Assembly (NCBI RefSeq): GCF_029224025.1 | Contig: NZ_CP119392.1 | Location: 581,001 to 645,000 of the forward strand | Source: Rhodanobacter sp. AS-Z3 | GTDB taxonomy: Bacteria > Pseudomonadota > Gammaproteobacteria > Xanthomonadales > Rhodanobacteraceae | DNA: 64,000 nt | Direction of reading: 5' to 3' | Shown: piece after piece, positions 1-9,100 of the stretch | How the letters are laid out: each line of letters starts with the position of its first letter | How positions within the stretch are numbered: the stretch's first letter is position 1 | The notes under the pieces: model-generated | The model's input: only the letters and a program-made list of their open reading frames with translations | Databases searched by the model: none | Told to the model about the DNA's origin: nothing | Made by a program: the position numbers and the translations under genes

Positions 1-238
1 ACAGCAGCGTGAACCACAGCCACAGGCTGACCCAGAATATGAAGCCGGTCGGTGCCTCGCCGTGGCCGACGAGCGCCTGCACCCACAGCAAGCTGGTGAG
101 GATGCTGCAGACGAACACCACGAACATCACCGGATTGCGGAACTGCAGCCGTGGCGACAGCTTGCGGAACGAATCGGCTATCGCCGTGAGAATCAGCTCA
201 CGGTTAAAACTACCCGCTGCTTGCGTTTGTGCGGTCAT
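1..238 (-). CDS. kdpB: KdpB, potassium-transporting P-type ATPase B subunit (N-terminal part, cut by window edge)
   Basis: Only the first 79 codons lie in the window; the gene continues beyond base 1. The product begins [16 protein letters not shown] and includes [17 protein letters not shown], the usual KdpB N-terminus, followed by the first membrane helices. KdpB is the ATP-hydrolysing subunit of the inner-membrane KdpFABC potassium pump. The ATG at 236-238 follows the kdpA stop by three bases, so the two are co-transcribed leftward. The catalytic DKTGT site is outside the window. Confidence 0.93.
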   Translation of the reverse strand, partial: MTAQTQAAGSFNRELILTAIADSFRKLSPRLQFRNPVMFVVFVCSILTSLLWVQALVGHGEAPTGFIFWVSLWLWFTLL

Positions 239-241
239 GCT

Positions 242-2020
242 TCAGTGTCCCGACATGAGTTGCTCGACAATCGGCCCCAGGGCCAGTGCCGGCAAGAAAG
301 TGAGTGCGCCGACCACGATCACCACGAACGCGAGCAGGGTCACGAACAGCGGTGTGTGGGTAGGCAAAGTACCGGCGGATTCGGGTACGTGGCGTTTGGC
401 GGCCAGCGAGCCGGCCATCGCCAGCATCGCGATCGCCAGCGGAAAGCGGGCCAGAAACATGCAGACCGCCAGCAACACGTTCCAGAACGGGGTGTTGGCC
501 GACAACCCGGCAAACGCGCTGCCGTTGTTGTTGGAGGCTGAGGTCACGGCGTAGAGCATTTCGCTGAAACCGTGCGCCCCAGGGTTGGCCACACCGGCCG
601 CGCCACCGGGCACCGTCACCGCGATGGCCGTGCCGATGACCACCAGCGCGCAGGGAATCAGCACCGCGAGACTGGCCATCTTCATCTCGTGCGCTTCGAT
701 CTTCTTGCCCAGGTATTCCGGCGTGCGACCGACCATGAGACCGGCGATGAACACCGCCACCACCGCGAAGGCCAGCATGCCGTAAAGGCCCGAACCGACG
801 CCGCCGAAGATCACTTCACCCAGCTGCATCAGCCACATCGGAATCATTCCGCCCAGTGGCGTAAATGAGTCATGCATCGCGTTGACCGCACCGCACGAAG
901 CCGCGGTGGTGATCGCCGCAAACAGCCCGCTCGACGCAATACCGAAACGCGTTTCCTTGCCTTCCATGTTGCCGCCGGCCTGCAGCGCCGACGCGTGGGC
1001 ATCGACCGCCAGCCCGTGCAGTGCCGGATTGCCGGCCTGCTCCGCGGCGACCAGCGCGATCGCCAGCGGTACGAAGATCACCAGCATCGTGGCGAGGATC
1101 GCCCAGCCCTGCCGGCGGTCGCCGACCAGCCGGCCGAACATCACACACAGGCCGCCCGGGATCAGGAAGATCGCCAGCATCTCGATGAAGTTGGAGAACG
1201 GCGTGGGATTTTCGTACGGATGCGCCGAGTTCGCATTGAAGAAACCACCACCGTTGGTGCCAAGCATCTTGATCGCGACCTGCGAGGCGGCCGGACCCAT
1301 CGGCAGGGTTTGCGTGGTGACCTTCGTCTGCGTGGTCACGTCATGGCCAGCAGGATCCTTCGCCGTGGCCGCATAACTGCTCGTCTGCACCACCGGCACG
1401 TCGACATACGACTTGAAGTTCTGCACCACGCCCTGCGATACCAGCAACAGGGTGATCAGCAGTGACAGCGGGACCAACACATACAGCACGCTGCGCGTGA
1501 GGTCGACCCAGAAATTGCCCAGCCCCTTCGCGCTGCGTCGACTGAAGCCGCGCACCACCGCCACCAGCACGGCGATGCCGGTGGCGGCCGAGAGAAAGTT
1601 CTGCACTGCCATGCCCAGCATCTGGGTCAGGTAGCTCATCGTCGACTCGCCGCCGTAGCCTTGCCAGTTGGTGTTGGTGGCAAAGCTGATCGCGGTGTTC
1701 ATCGCCGAATCGGACGACACTGCGCCGAAGTGCTGCGGATTCAACGGCAACCACCCTTGCACGCGTTGCAGCAGGAACACCACCAGCACGCCGAGCACAT
1801 TGAACAGCAGCATGGCCAGCGCATAGCGCTTCCAGCCCATGTCCTCGGCGTGATCAATGCCGCACAGGCGGTAGATGCCGCGCTCGATGCAGGCGCCGAA
1901 TCGGGTGACACGGTTAGGCGCATCGGCAAACACCAGCGCCATGTAGCTACCGACCGGTTTCACCAGCAGCAGCAAGACGATCAGAAACAGGCCGATCTGA
2001 ACATAGTCGTTGGTGGTCAT
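242..2020 (-). CDS. kdpA: KdpA, potassium-binding subunit of the Kdp ATPase
   Basis: 592-aa polytopic membrane protein, the normal KdpA length. It is the K+-channel-like subunit that selects and passes potassium before KdpB-driven transport. It contains the characteristic MLGTNGGGFFNANSAHPYENPTP-type selectivity segment (glycine cluster after LGTN), and further filter-like loops such as ATTAASCGAVNAMHDSF and SNNNGSAFAG. The start chosen is the ATG at 2018-2020 (MTTNDYVQ). An 11-codon upstream extension would run into kdpF, and this ATG overlaps the kdpF stop (ATGA), the usual coupling. Order kdpF-A-B is standard. Regulation by KdpDE is expected, but those genes are outside the window. Confidence 0.96.
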   Translation of the reverse strand: MTTNDYVQIGLFLIVLLLLVKPVGSYMALVFADAPNRVTRFGACIERGIYRLCGIDHAEDMGWKRYALAMLLFNVLGVLVVFLLQRVQGWLPLNPQHFGAVSSDSAMNTAISFATNTNWQGYGGESTMSYLTQMLGMAVQNFLSAATGIAVLVAVVRGFSRRSAKGLGNFWVDLTRSVLYVLVPLSLLITLLLVSQGVVQNFKSYVDVPVVQTSSYAATAKDPAGHDVTTQTKVTTQTLPMGPAASQVAIKMLGTNGGGFFNANSAHPYENPTPFSNFIEMLAIFLIPGGLCVMFGRLVGDRRQGWAILATMLVIFVPLAIALVAAEQAGNPALHGLAVDAHASALQAGGNMEGKETRFGIASSGLFAAITTAASCGAVNAMHDSFTPLGGMIPMWLMQLGEVIFGGVGSGLYGMLAFAVVAVFIAGLMVGRTPEYLGKKIEAHEMKMASLAVLIPCALVVIGTAIAVTVPGGAAGVANPGAHGFSEMLYAVTSASNNNGSAFAGLSANTPFWNVLLAVCMFLARFPLAIAMLAMAGSLAAKRHVPESAGTLPTHTPLFVTLLAFVVIVVGALTFLPALALGPIVEQLMSGH

Positions 2021-2109
2021 TCGAACCACTCCGGCTTGAGCAGGGCCACACACAGGTAGCCGACGAGTGCCACCGCGATGATCGCGGCAAGAACATAGGT
2101 GACATTCAT
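2017..2109 (-). CDS. kdpF: KdpF small stabilising subunit
   Basis: 30-codon ORF giving MNVTYVLAAIIAVALVGYLC and ending LLKPEWFE. One transmembrane helix is followed by the typical KdpF tail (KPE-F). Its stop overlaps the kdpA start by ATGA. An AGGAGG-like ribosome site (cctcct on the plus strand, 2110-2117) precedes the ATG at 2107-2109. KdpF is a lipid-like peptide that stabilises the KdpABC complex. Position and sequence fit well. Confidence 0.88.
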   Translation of the reverse strand: MNVTYVLAAIIAVALVGYLCVALLKPEWFE

Positions 2110-2158
2110 GAGAGGAGGCTCACGCGGGAAAAGGCAGACAGGTGCGTCACGCGGCGGC

Positions 2159-2251
2159 TCATTTACGCGGCCCAAGCCGGTCGCAGATCAGCAGAAAGCC
2201 AAAAGCTGCAGCGCATAGCACAAGAAGGAACAGCAGGTAGACGAAATCCAT
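2159..2251 (-). CDS. Small single-helix membrane protein upstream of kdpF
   Basis: 30-codon ORF beginning MDFVYLLFLLVLCAAAFGFL and ending ICDRLGPRK. It is one hydrophobic helix with a charged C-terminus, positive-inside style. It lies 49 bases upstream of kdpF on the same strand, as the first reading frame of the kdp operon. I recall similar 'MDxxYL...CDRL' micro-ORFs preceding kdpF in other proteobacteria, but cannot verify that here. It may be a second small Kdp-associated peptide; function is unproven. Confidence 0.55.
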   Translation of the reverse strand: MDFVYLLFLLVLCAAAFGFLLICDRLGPRK

Positions 2252-3401
2252 CGGCGTCGACTCAAAGAGGAACGACGCGTACTTTAGGAAGTGCCGTATA
2301 AGAAAGGGGTAGCGATTTGCCCCGTGTGTATATAGAAATCATTAAATTTGCGCACTTCGCGCGTAGAGCTTGGCGCGCGCTGGAAAGCACCTTTACTACA
2401 AGAGCACGTCATCATGCTGATGGTCCGCGATCACAGCGACTAGTTCGTAGATCGCTACAGCGAGGGCAAAAGGCCGGCCATCGCGCTAGCCCTGACGACC
2501 GCGGCCGAAGTTGTTCATGAAACCAATACATGATCTCTTGATGCGCTTAGCTAAGCGGTGCAACTCGTTAGTCTGCCTGCGCCCACGTGACGTTGCAGCC
2601 ACCGGGGCACGGGGTTAAGGCTTGGGTTGTGTAGCCTTCCCGAAAGCTGCCGTTCGCCACGGGCAGCAACGGGTCGGTTGCTGCCAGTCGCCTCCGCTGC
2701 CCCCCACACCGGTCGAGCCTCGCGAGCTCCGCTTGTGATCGTGGCATGGAGCGACGCCAAGGATGGGCAACGAGCTGGCGACGATGGGCAGCGCCGCCGC
2801 CGGCCGTGGTCAGTTTCGCTGGCGACGCTGGTCAGTTACTTTGGCGAAGCTGGGCAGGTGGCTGGCGTTTTGCAATGATCGGAATTCTTGGGAGTGTTCG
2901 CGTTCAAGCGGTGGAGCCTGTGAGGCACGTATTACCTGGATGGGATTGCCCCGGGAGGTACTCCAAAACCTGGATCAAACCCGCGCCGTCAAAGCGGTTA
3001 ACCGTTAATTCGTGTCGCCACGCGGTAGGCCAGAATCTTGCCGTAGAGTTTTTTCATCGCAGCCGAGCGCCGCCGCCGCGGAGGCCCATGTACCGTGCTC
3101 TTCCTTGGCCCATTGCGCGAGCCTCGCACGGAACCATCGGATACGATTCGTGCGACAACCGTTCCCGAAATCGCTGTTCCCTGGCACAGGTACCGAGGTG
3201 AAGCGGCCCCACTCGGCTAGTGCGGTGCGTATTCCTGCGCTCGAATCTGATGAGGACCACCAAGCCATGCAAAGCACGGCGAGGCGCTGAAGGGCGCGGA
3301 GGTTGCCTGGCAACGGGTGATTCCGGAGCGCTTGTTCGAGTTCGCGCGACCACGGCGCATCAACGGGTAGGTCCCCGTGCTGGCGAAGCTCTCCCCAAAC
3401 C
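2252..3401. other. Gene-poor region between kdp promoter and IS21 element
   Basis: No convincing gene. It should hold the leftward kdp promoter near 2260-2330, which is AT-richer than its surroundings. There is a hairpin with arms GGCAGCAAC (2662-2670) and GTTGCTGCC (2677-2685), and the repeat ladder at 2764-2873. Short open frames here have no recognisable family, and the region reads as degraded mobile DNA. Confidence 0.5.
2764..2873 (+). repeat. Five tandem 21-22 bp TGG(G/T)CAG repeats, likely orphan IS21/Tn-type transposase-binding end
   Basis: TGGGCA/TGGTCAG motifs start at 2764, 2785, 2807, 2829 and 2851, at spacings of 21, 22, 22 and 22 bp. The third and fourth units are nearly the same: TGGTCAGTTTCGCTGGCGAC and TGGTCAGTTACTTTGGCGAA. 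Regular two-helical-turn arrays like this are transposase-binding sites at IS21 and Tn7-like ends. No matching transposase sits next to it, and it differs from the ends of the IS21 at 3402-5940. Confidence 0.6.
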
Positions 3402-3516
3402 TGTTGGCGCCGGATGAAAACTGACCACCAAAGAGGGGTTCTGCCGGTTCAAATGTGACCAGGGTGTTCAACCTAACCTGCTGAGCTTTTAACCAGCGGG
3501 GAAACGAGGTGATCAC

Positions 3517-5014
3517 ATGAGCATGTACGCCAAAGTCCGCCGGATGCACCTGCGCGAGAAGGTGCCGATCAACGAGATAGCCCGCCGCACGAGCCTGTCG
3601 CGCAACACGATCAGGAAGTGGCTCAAGGAGCCTGAGCGTAGCGAGCTGAAGTACGCACGACCGGGCGGATGGACCAAGCTCGATCCGTATGTCGACGAGG
3701 TCCGTCAGGCGCTGGAGACCGATGCCCACCGGCCCCGGCGGGATCGACGCACGCTGCTGCGATTGTTTGCCCAGATCAAGGCCAAGGGCTACGACGGCGG
3801 CTACTCGCAGCTGACCGAGCGCATCCGCCGGTGGCGCGCCGAGGCGGGCTCGGTGACGGCACGCTCGGCCTATGTGCCGCTGACGTTTGGTTGGGGCGAG
3901 GCGTACCAGTTCGACTGGAGCGAGGAAGGCATCGTGATCGGCGGCGTCTACCGCCGGATACGGCTGGCGCACATGAAGCTCTGTGCGAGCCGGGCGTTCT
4001 GGCTGGCGGCGTATCCCGGCGAAGGCCACGAGATGCTGTTCGATGCCCATACGCGATGCCTGACCGGTCTGGGAGGTGTGGCGCGGCGTGGCATCTACGA
4101 CAACATGAAGACGGCCGTGGACAAGGTCGGCAAGGGCAAGGAGCGCATCGTCAACGCCCGCTTCGCGGCGATGTGTTCGCATTATCTGATCGACGCGGAC
4201 TTCTGCAACGTCGCCGCCGGCTGGGAGAAGGGCCGTGTCGAGAAGGACGTGCAGGACAACCGCCGTGGCCTGTGGCAGGAGGCGCTGAGCGAGAGTTTCA
4301 CCTCGTTCGCCGAGCTCAACGCGTGGCTGGCCGTTCGCTGCCCGCAGGCGTGGGCCGCTGCATCCCATCCGGACTATCCCGGCATGAGCGTGACCGAAGC
4401 GCACGAGCACGAGCAGCCGCACCTGATGCCGATGCCGAGCGCCTTCGATGGCTATGTTGAGATCGTCGCCCGGGTCTCCAGCACCTGCCTTGGTCACGGT
4501 CAAGCGCAACCGCTACTCCGTGCCGTGCCACTTGGCCGGCCATCGCGTCAGCGCGCGGCTGTATCCCGAACGGATCGTGGTCTATGCCGAACAGCAGGCG
4601 GTGGCTGACCACCGGCGTGCACTGGATCGTGATCAGACGGTTTACGACTGGTTGCATTACGTGCCGCTGATCGAGCGCAAGCCGGGGGCGCTGCGCAATG
4701 GTGCACCGTTCGGCGGATTGCCCGATGCACTACGCACGCTGCAGCTGGCCTTGTTGCGTCGCCCTGGCGGTGATCGCGTCATGGCTGAGGTCTTGGCGTG
4801 TGTACCGACCTTCGGTCTGGAGGCGGTGCTGGTCGCTGTCGAGCTGGTCATCGCCTCCGGCGCGATCAGTGTCGATCATGTGCGCAACGTGCTCGCACGG
4901 CTGCGCGAGACACCCACTCTCACGGTCGACACCGCGCTGCGTTTGCAGGAAGAGCCGCTAGCCGATCCCGACCGTTACGACCAGCTGCGTCACATGGAGG
5001 TGAGCCATGACTGA
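3517..5014 (+). pseudogene. istA: IstA transposase, interrupted by a +1 frameshift
   Basis: Starts MSMYAKVRRMHLREK after a GAGGTG ribosome site. It has an N-terminal helix-turn-helix (INEIARRTSLSRNTIRKWL) and an rve-type DDE integrase core (FDWSEE, GIYDNMKTAVDK, and E in EKGRVEKDVQ). The frame is lost near 4490: the first frame reads ..RVSSTCLGHGQ while the expected ..LVTVKRNRYSVP continues in the next frame to 5014, consistent with one extra T in 'cttgg'. Total length is 3n+1. The repaired protein would be about 498 aa, normal for IstA. It overlaps istB by 8 bases. Either a real inactivating mutation or a base-call error. Confidence 0.9.
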
Positions 5015-5833
5015 AGTCATCGCCGATCTGAAGGCGCTCAAGCTGCACGGCATGGCACAGGCCTATGGCGAGTTGCTTGAACAAGGCGGCACCGCCGCCA
5101 TGCAAGCCTCGCACTGGCTGATCGAGCACCTGCTTCAAGCGGAGCACACCTATCAAGCTATGCGCACCATCGCCTACCAGATGCATACCGCGCGTTTCCC
5201 GATCCACCGGGATCTGGCCAGCTTCGACTTCGCCAGCGCCAAGGTCGACCAAGCAATCGTCAACCAGCTCGCCACGTTGGCCTTCACCGACACCGCGCAC
5301 AACGTCGTGCTGGTCGGTGGCACCGGTACCGGCAGACGCACCTGGCCACCGCGCTGGGCATCAGCGCCATCCAGCATCACGGCAAGCGCGTGCGCTTCTA
5401 CTCCACTGTCGAGCTGGTCAATACACTGGAACTGGAGAAGGCTGCCGGCAAGCAGGGGCGCTTGGCCTATACGCTGATGCGCATGGATCTGGTGATCCTG
5501 GATGAGCTCGGCTATCTGCCGTTCTCGCAGGCCGGCGGTGCCTTGCTCTTCCACCTGTTGTCCAAGCTCTACGAGCACACCAGCGTGATCATCACCACCA
5601 ACCTGACCTTCGCCGAATGGGCCACCGTCTTCGGTGATGCCAAGCTCACCACCGCCTTGCTCGACCGGCTGACCCACCACTGCCACATCGTGGAGACCGG
5701 CAACGCGTCCTATCGCTTCCGCCACAGCAGCGCCACCGCCAAGGCGAAAATCAGCTCACGCGAGCGGACACGCAAGCGGGGCGACGGCAGTGTCGACACC
5801 GTCGGAACCGAAGAGGTCATCGATCCGTTCTGA
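5007..5833 (+). pseudogene. istB: IstB AAA+ helper ATPase, frameshifted in Walker A
   Basis: Begins MTEVIADLKALKLHGMAQAY, a typical IstB start. The frame breaks at the P-loop: the first frame reads GGTGTGRRTWPP, where GGTGTGKTHLATALG is expected. This fits loss of one A from the lysine codon near 5333. The second frame supplies the rest, including the Walker B LVILDELGYLPF and the sensor segment IITTNLTFAEW, to the stop at 5833. The repaired length is about 275 aa. IstB delivers IstA to target DNA, so the element is non-autonomous if the shift is real. Confidence 0.9.
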
Positions 5834-5859
5834 GCGTCAGCGATCTATACTTATCCACA

Positions 5860-5886
5860 GCCGAGGGGTCTCCCCTCGGCTTCCTT
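5860..5886 (+). terminator. Rho-independent terminator after istB
   Basis: GCCGAGGGG (5860-5868), loop TCT, CCCCTCGGC (5872-5880), then TTCCTT. It lies 27 bases after the istB stop, inside the IS21 right end. Confidence 0.7.
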
Positions 5887-6132
5887 GCCCTGGTCAGTTT
5901 TCAACCGGCAGAGGGGGTCAGTTTTCAACCGGCGCCAACATCCTCCAGACACACACTGCGCTTTCGTCGTGCCGGGCCACGACCATCAAGATCACGGAAT
6001 CTAAAAAGAGGAGCGTCGAGAGTCAAAAGCACTTGGGAATGGTTCGCAAAAACTTGGGTGTTGACAGTACGTTCTTGCGAGGCAGAGACTTGCGGCGAGC
6101 CTGAGCATCACGCCGGGCGACGGGGAAACAGG

Positions 6133-9100
6133 ATGCGTGTCACTTGGCAAGGGATCTGCCTGTGGGCAGGGGTGTTAATGTTTTGCATGCCGATTTGCCA
6201 CGCGCAATCGGCAGTCACGCCGGAACACGAATACAAGAAACTGATCCGGGTCAGCGAAGACATCCAGCCACTGGGCCAAAACCCGTTCGGCGAAAGCGTC
6301 AGCCTGTACAACGGCAATCTGTCGTTCGAGCAGACCGACGTGAGCCTCGCCGGCAACGGACCGATGCTGCAGCTGTCCCGTTCATTTCAGCCCAAAGATA
6401 GCAGCGAGGCAGGAGCAGTTGATGGTGGCTTTGCCGACTGGAACGTCGAGCTGCCGCGCATTACTACGATGGCATCCAGTTTCTGGAGAGTCAGCGGCCC
6501 CAGCCCACGTTCGCGCTGCAGCCAGTTCGGCCCGCCACCGGTTATCGCTGGCACTCAGGGTAGTGCCGACTGGGATCCGGTGACGTGGTGGAACGGCTAC
6601 CAATTGGTGGTGCCAGGGCAGGGTAGTCAGGATCTGCTCAAGCGGGCGCCGAAAAACACCTTGTCGCCGACCATGGGCGGTACGGTGTTTCCGATCGTGA
6701 CCACACACAACTGGATGATCAGCTGCGGCGTGGCCTCGGATGACCAAACCAGCGATCCCGGTGGCGAGGGCTTCATGGCGGTCGCGCCAGACGGCACGCG
6801 CTACTGGTTCACCCACCTGGTCTACCGCTGGGCGCCGAGCATGAATCGGTCGATCAGCTCCGGCCCGCAAGGCCTACGGTCGATGGGTGTCCACCCCAAT
6901 GTGGCTGTCGATGGCTTCCTCATCCGCAGGCAGGCCTCGATGCTGGTCAGCCGTATCGAGGACCGTTTTGGCAACAGCTTGACGTATTCCTACAGCGGCG
7001 CGCAGCTCACGGCCATCACCGCCAGCGACGGGCGCCAGTTGAGCGTGAGCTATGTGAGTGGTACCGACCGGATCGGTTCCGTCAGCGTGGTGCCGGCCAG
7101 CGGGCCGGCGCGCACTTGGAATTATCAATACAACACGGCGTTACTTCCGCTGCTGACTCAGGTCACCCTGCCCGATGGCAGCCATTGGTCGTACAACCTG
7201 GGCGGCTTGCGCGCCGGCACCATAGTTGAAGGTCAAGGTGATTGCGACACGGCGGCTTCGGTTTCAACCAATACACCCAGCGGCAGCATGGTCCACCCCT
7301 CCGGGTTGACCGGTTCCTTCCAGATCAAACCGGTCGTGCGCGGACGCTCCTACGTTGCACGGCAATGCAAGATGACGGCGGACGGCAGCAGTTACGCATC
7401 CATACCGCGCGTCTATTACGCCTTTGCCCTATCCCAGAAGACCTTCAGCGGCGCCGGCCTGCCCAGCCAAACCTGGAACTACAGCTACTCGCCGGCCAAC
7501 GCCAGCTGGCTGCAAGACTGTCGCGGCGGCTGCGTCAGCACGGTGTGGACCGACGTGGTCGATCCGTTGGGCCACGCCGTACGCAGCACCTTCAGCAACC
7601 GCTTTGATGAAACCGAAGGCCAGTTGCAGCGCACTGACTCTTACAGCGGTGCGGTGGGCAGCAGCGTGCTGCGTTCCGAAGCCAATGTCTACGCCGCGTC
7701 CACTAACGGAGCGTGGCCGAGCCTGTACGGCGACAACCTGCAGTGGCGGATGAATCTGGCCATTGTGGAGCAGGTGGCACCGCTCAACCAACGCACCATC
7801 ACCCAGGACGGCAACACATTCACCTGGCAAGCGCAGGCCTTCAACGCCTTCACGCAAGTCACCCAAACCGCGCGCTCCAACAACGTTGGACAACCGACGC
7901 TGACCGAACAGACCAGCTACCTCAACGACCTGCCGCACTGGGTGCTGGGCCTGCCCACGCAGACCAAGAACATCACCAGCAACGAGGTCGTCGACCAGTA
8001 CATCTACAACTTGGCCAACGTAACGTTGTCGTCGCGTGCCCGTTTTGGGCAGCCGTTGATGAGCTACACCTTCAACAGCGCCGGCCAACTGGCGAGCTTC
8101 ACCGACGGCAAAGGTCGTACTACGAGCCTGAGCAACTACTACCGTGGCATTCCGCAAACGATCGGTTATCCAGACACGACCCACGAAACGCTGGTGGTGG
8201 ATGACTTCGGCCAGATCAGCAGCCTGACTGATCAGGCTGGTCACACCACCAACTACAGCTACGACCCCATTGGTCGCATCAGTGGGATCAGTTATCCCAC
8301 CGGCGACGAAATGGCATGGGCGCCGGAGGCGTTCACTTACACCTTTGTTACCAGCGCCGAGCGGGGTCTGCCGGCCAATCACTGGAAGCGCACCACCACG
8401 ACCGGCAGCGCCAACGCGGTGACTTACTTCGACGCGATGCTGCGCCCGGTGTTGAGTGACAGCGCCATCGGTAGCACCGTGCAAGCCAGCACCGCAGTCA
8501 CCTACGACTCGAAGGGACAAAAGGTGTTCGCCTCGTACCCCAGTGCGACCGCTCAGACCTTTACGTTGACTCCTGCGAGTCCCGGCAGCCACACCACCTA
8601 CGATGCACTGGGGCGCGCCATTCAGGTGCAGCAAACTTCCGAGCTGGGCACGCTGACCAGCAGCACGGCCTATCTCTCCGGTGCGCGTCAACAAGTCACC
8701 GATCCCAAGGGCAATGTCACCACCACCCGTTTCCAGGTGTTCGACGAGCCGTCCTACAACGCCGTCATCCAGGTGCAGGCGCCGGCGGGGATTACCCAAA
8801 CCATCGCCCGCGATATCTATGGCAACCCGCTCTCGATCACGCAGTCCGGTCTGTATGGTACTGAGTCGGATAGCGTGACCAAGACACTGATCTACGACAG
8901 CTATCACCGCGTGTGCCGCACCACCGAGCCGGAAAGCGGCAGCGAAATCGTGCATTACGACGCCGCCAACAATCTGGACTGGAGTGCGTCCGGCCTGACC
9001 ATCAGTCCCACCGACATCACGTGCGCACAGGGACAGGTTGCCACCGCCGCGCAGACGGCACGTACCTACGATGCGATGAATCGTGTCACCACGATCCAGC

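Larger units (their letters stand above)
3402..5940 (+). mobile_element. IS21-family insertion sequence with frameshifted istA and istB
   Basis: The two ends are inverted repeats. The left end TGTTGGCGCCGGATGAAAAC (3402-3421) matches the reverse complement of the right end, TGTTGGCGCCGGTTGAAAAC, with one mismatch. Each end has a second internal copy of CTGCCGGTT followed by a GACC-type motif, the multiple terminal repeats usual for IS21. The ends begin TG and finish CA. The element is 2,539 bp and holds istA and istB. No target duplication is visible (left flank ccccaaacc, right flank tcctccaga), so a flank may have been rearranged after insertion. Confidence 0.88.

Noticed and set aside
3005..3166. 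Minus-strand frame with RIRWFRARLAQWAKEEHGTWASAAAALGCDEKTL, looking like a helix-turn-helix
   Set aside because: Only about 40 plausible residues, no start, no family I can name, and the rest of the frame is non-coding; possibly a fragment but not supportable.
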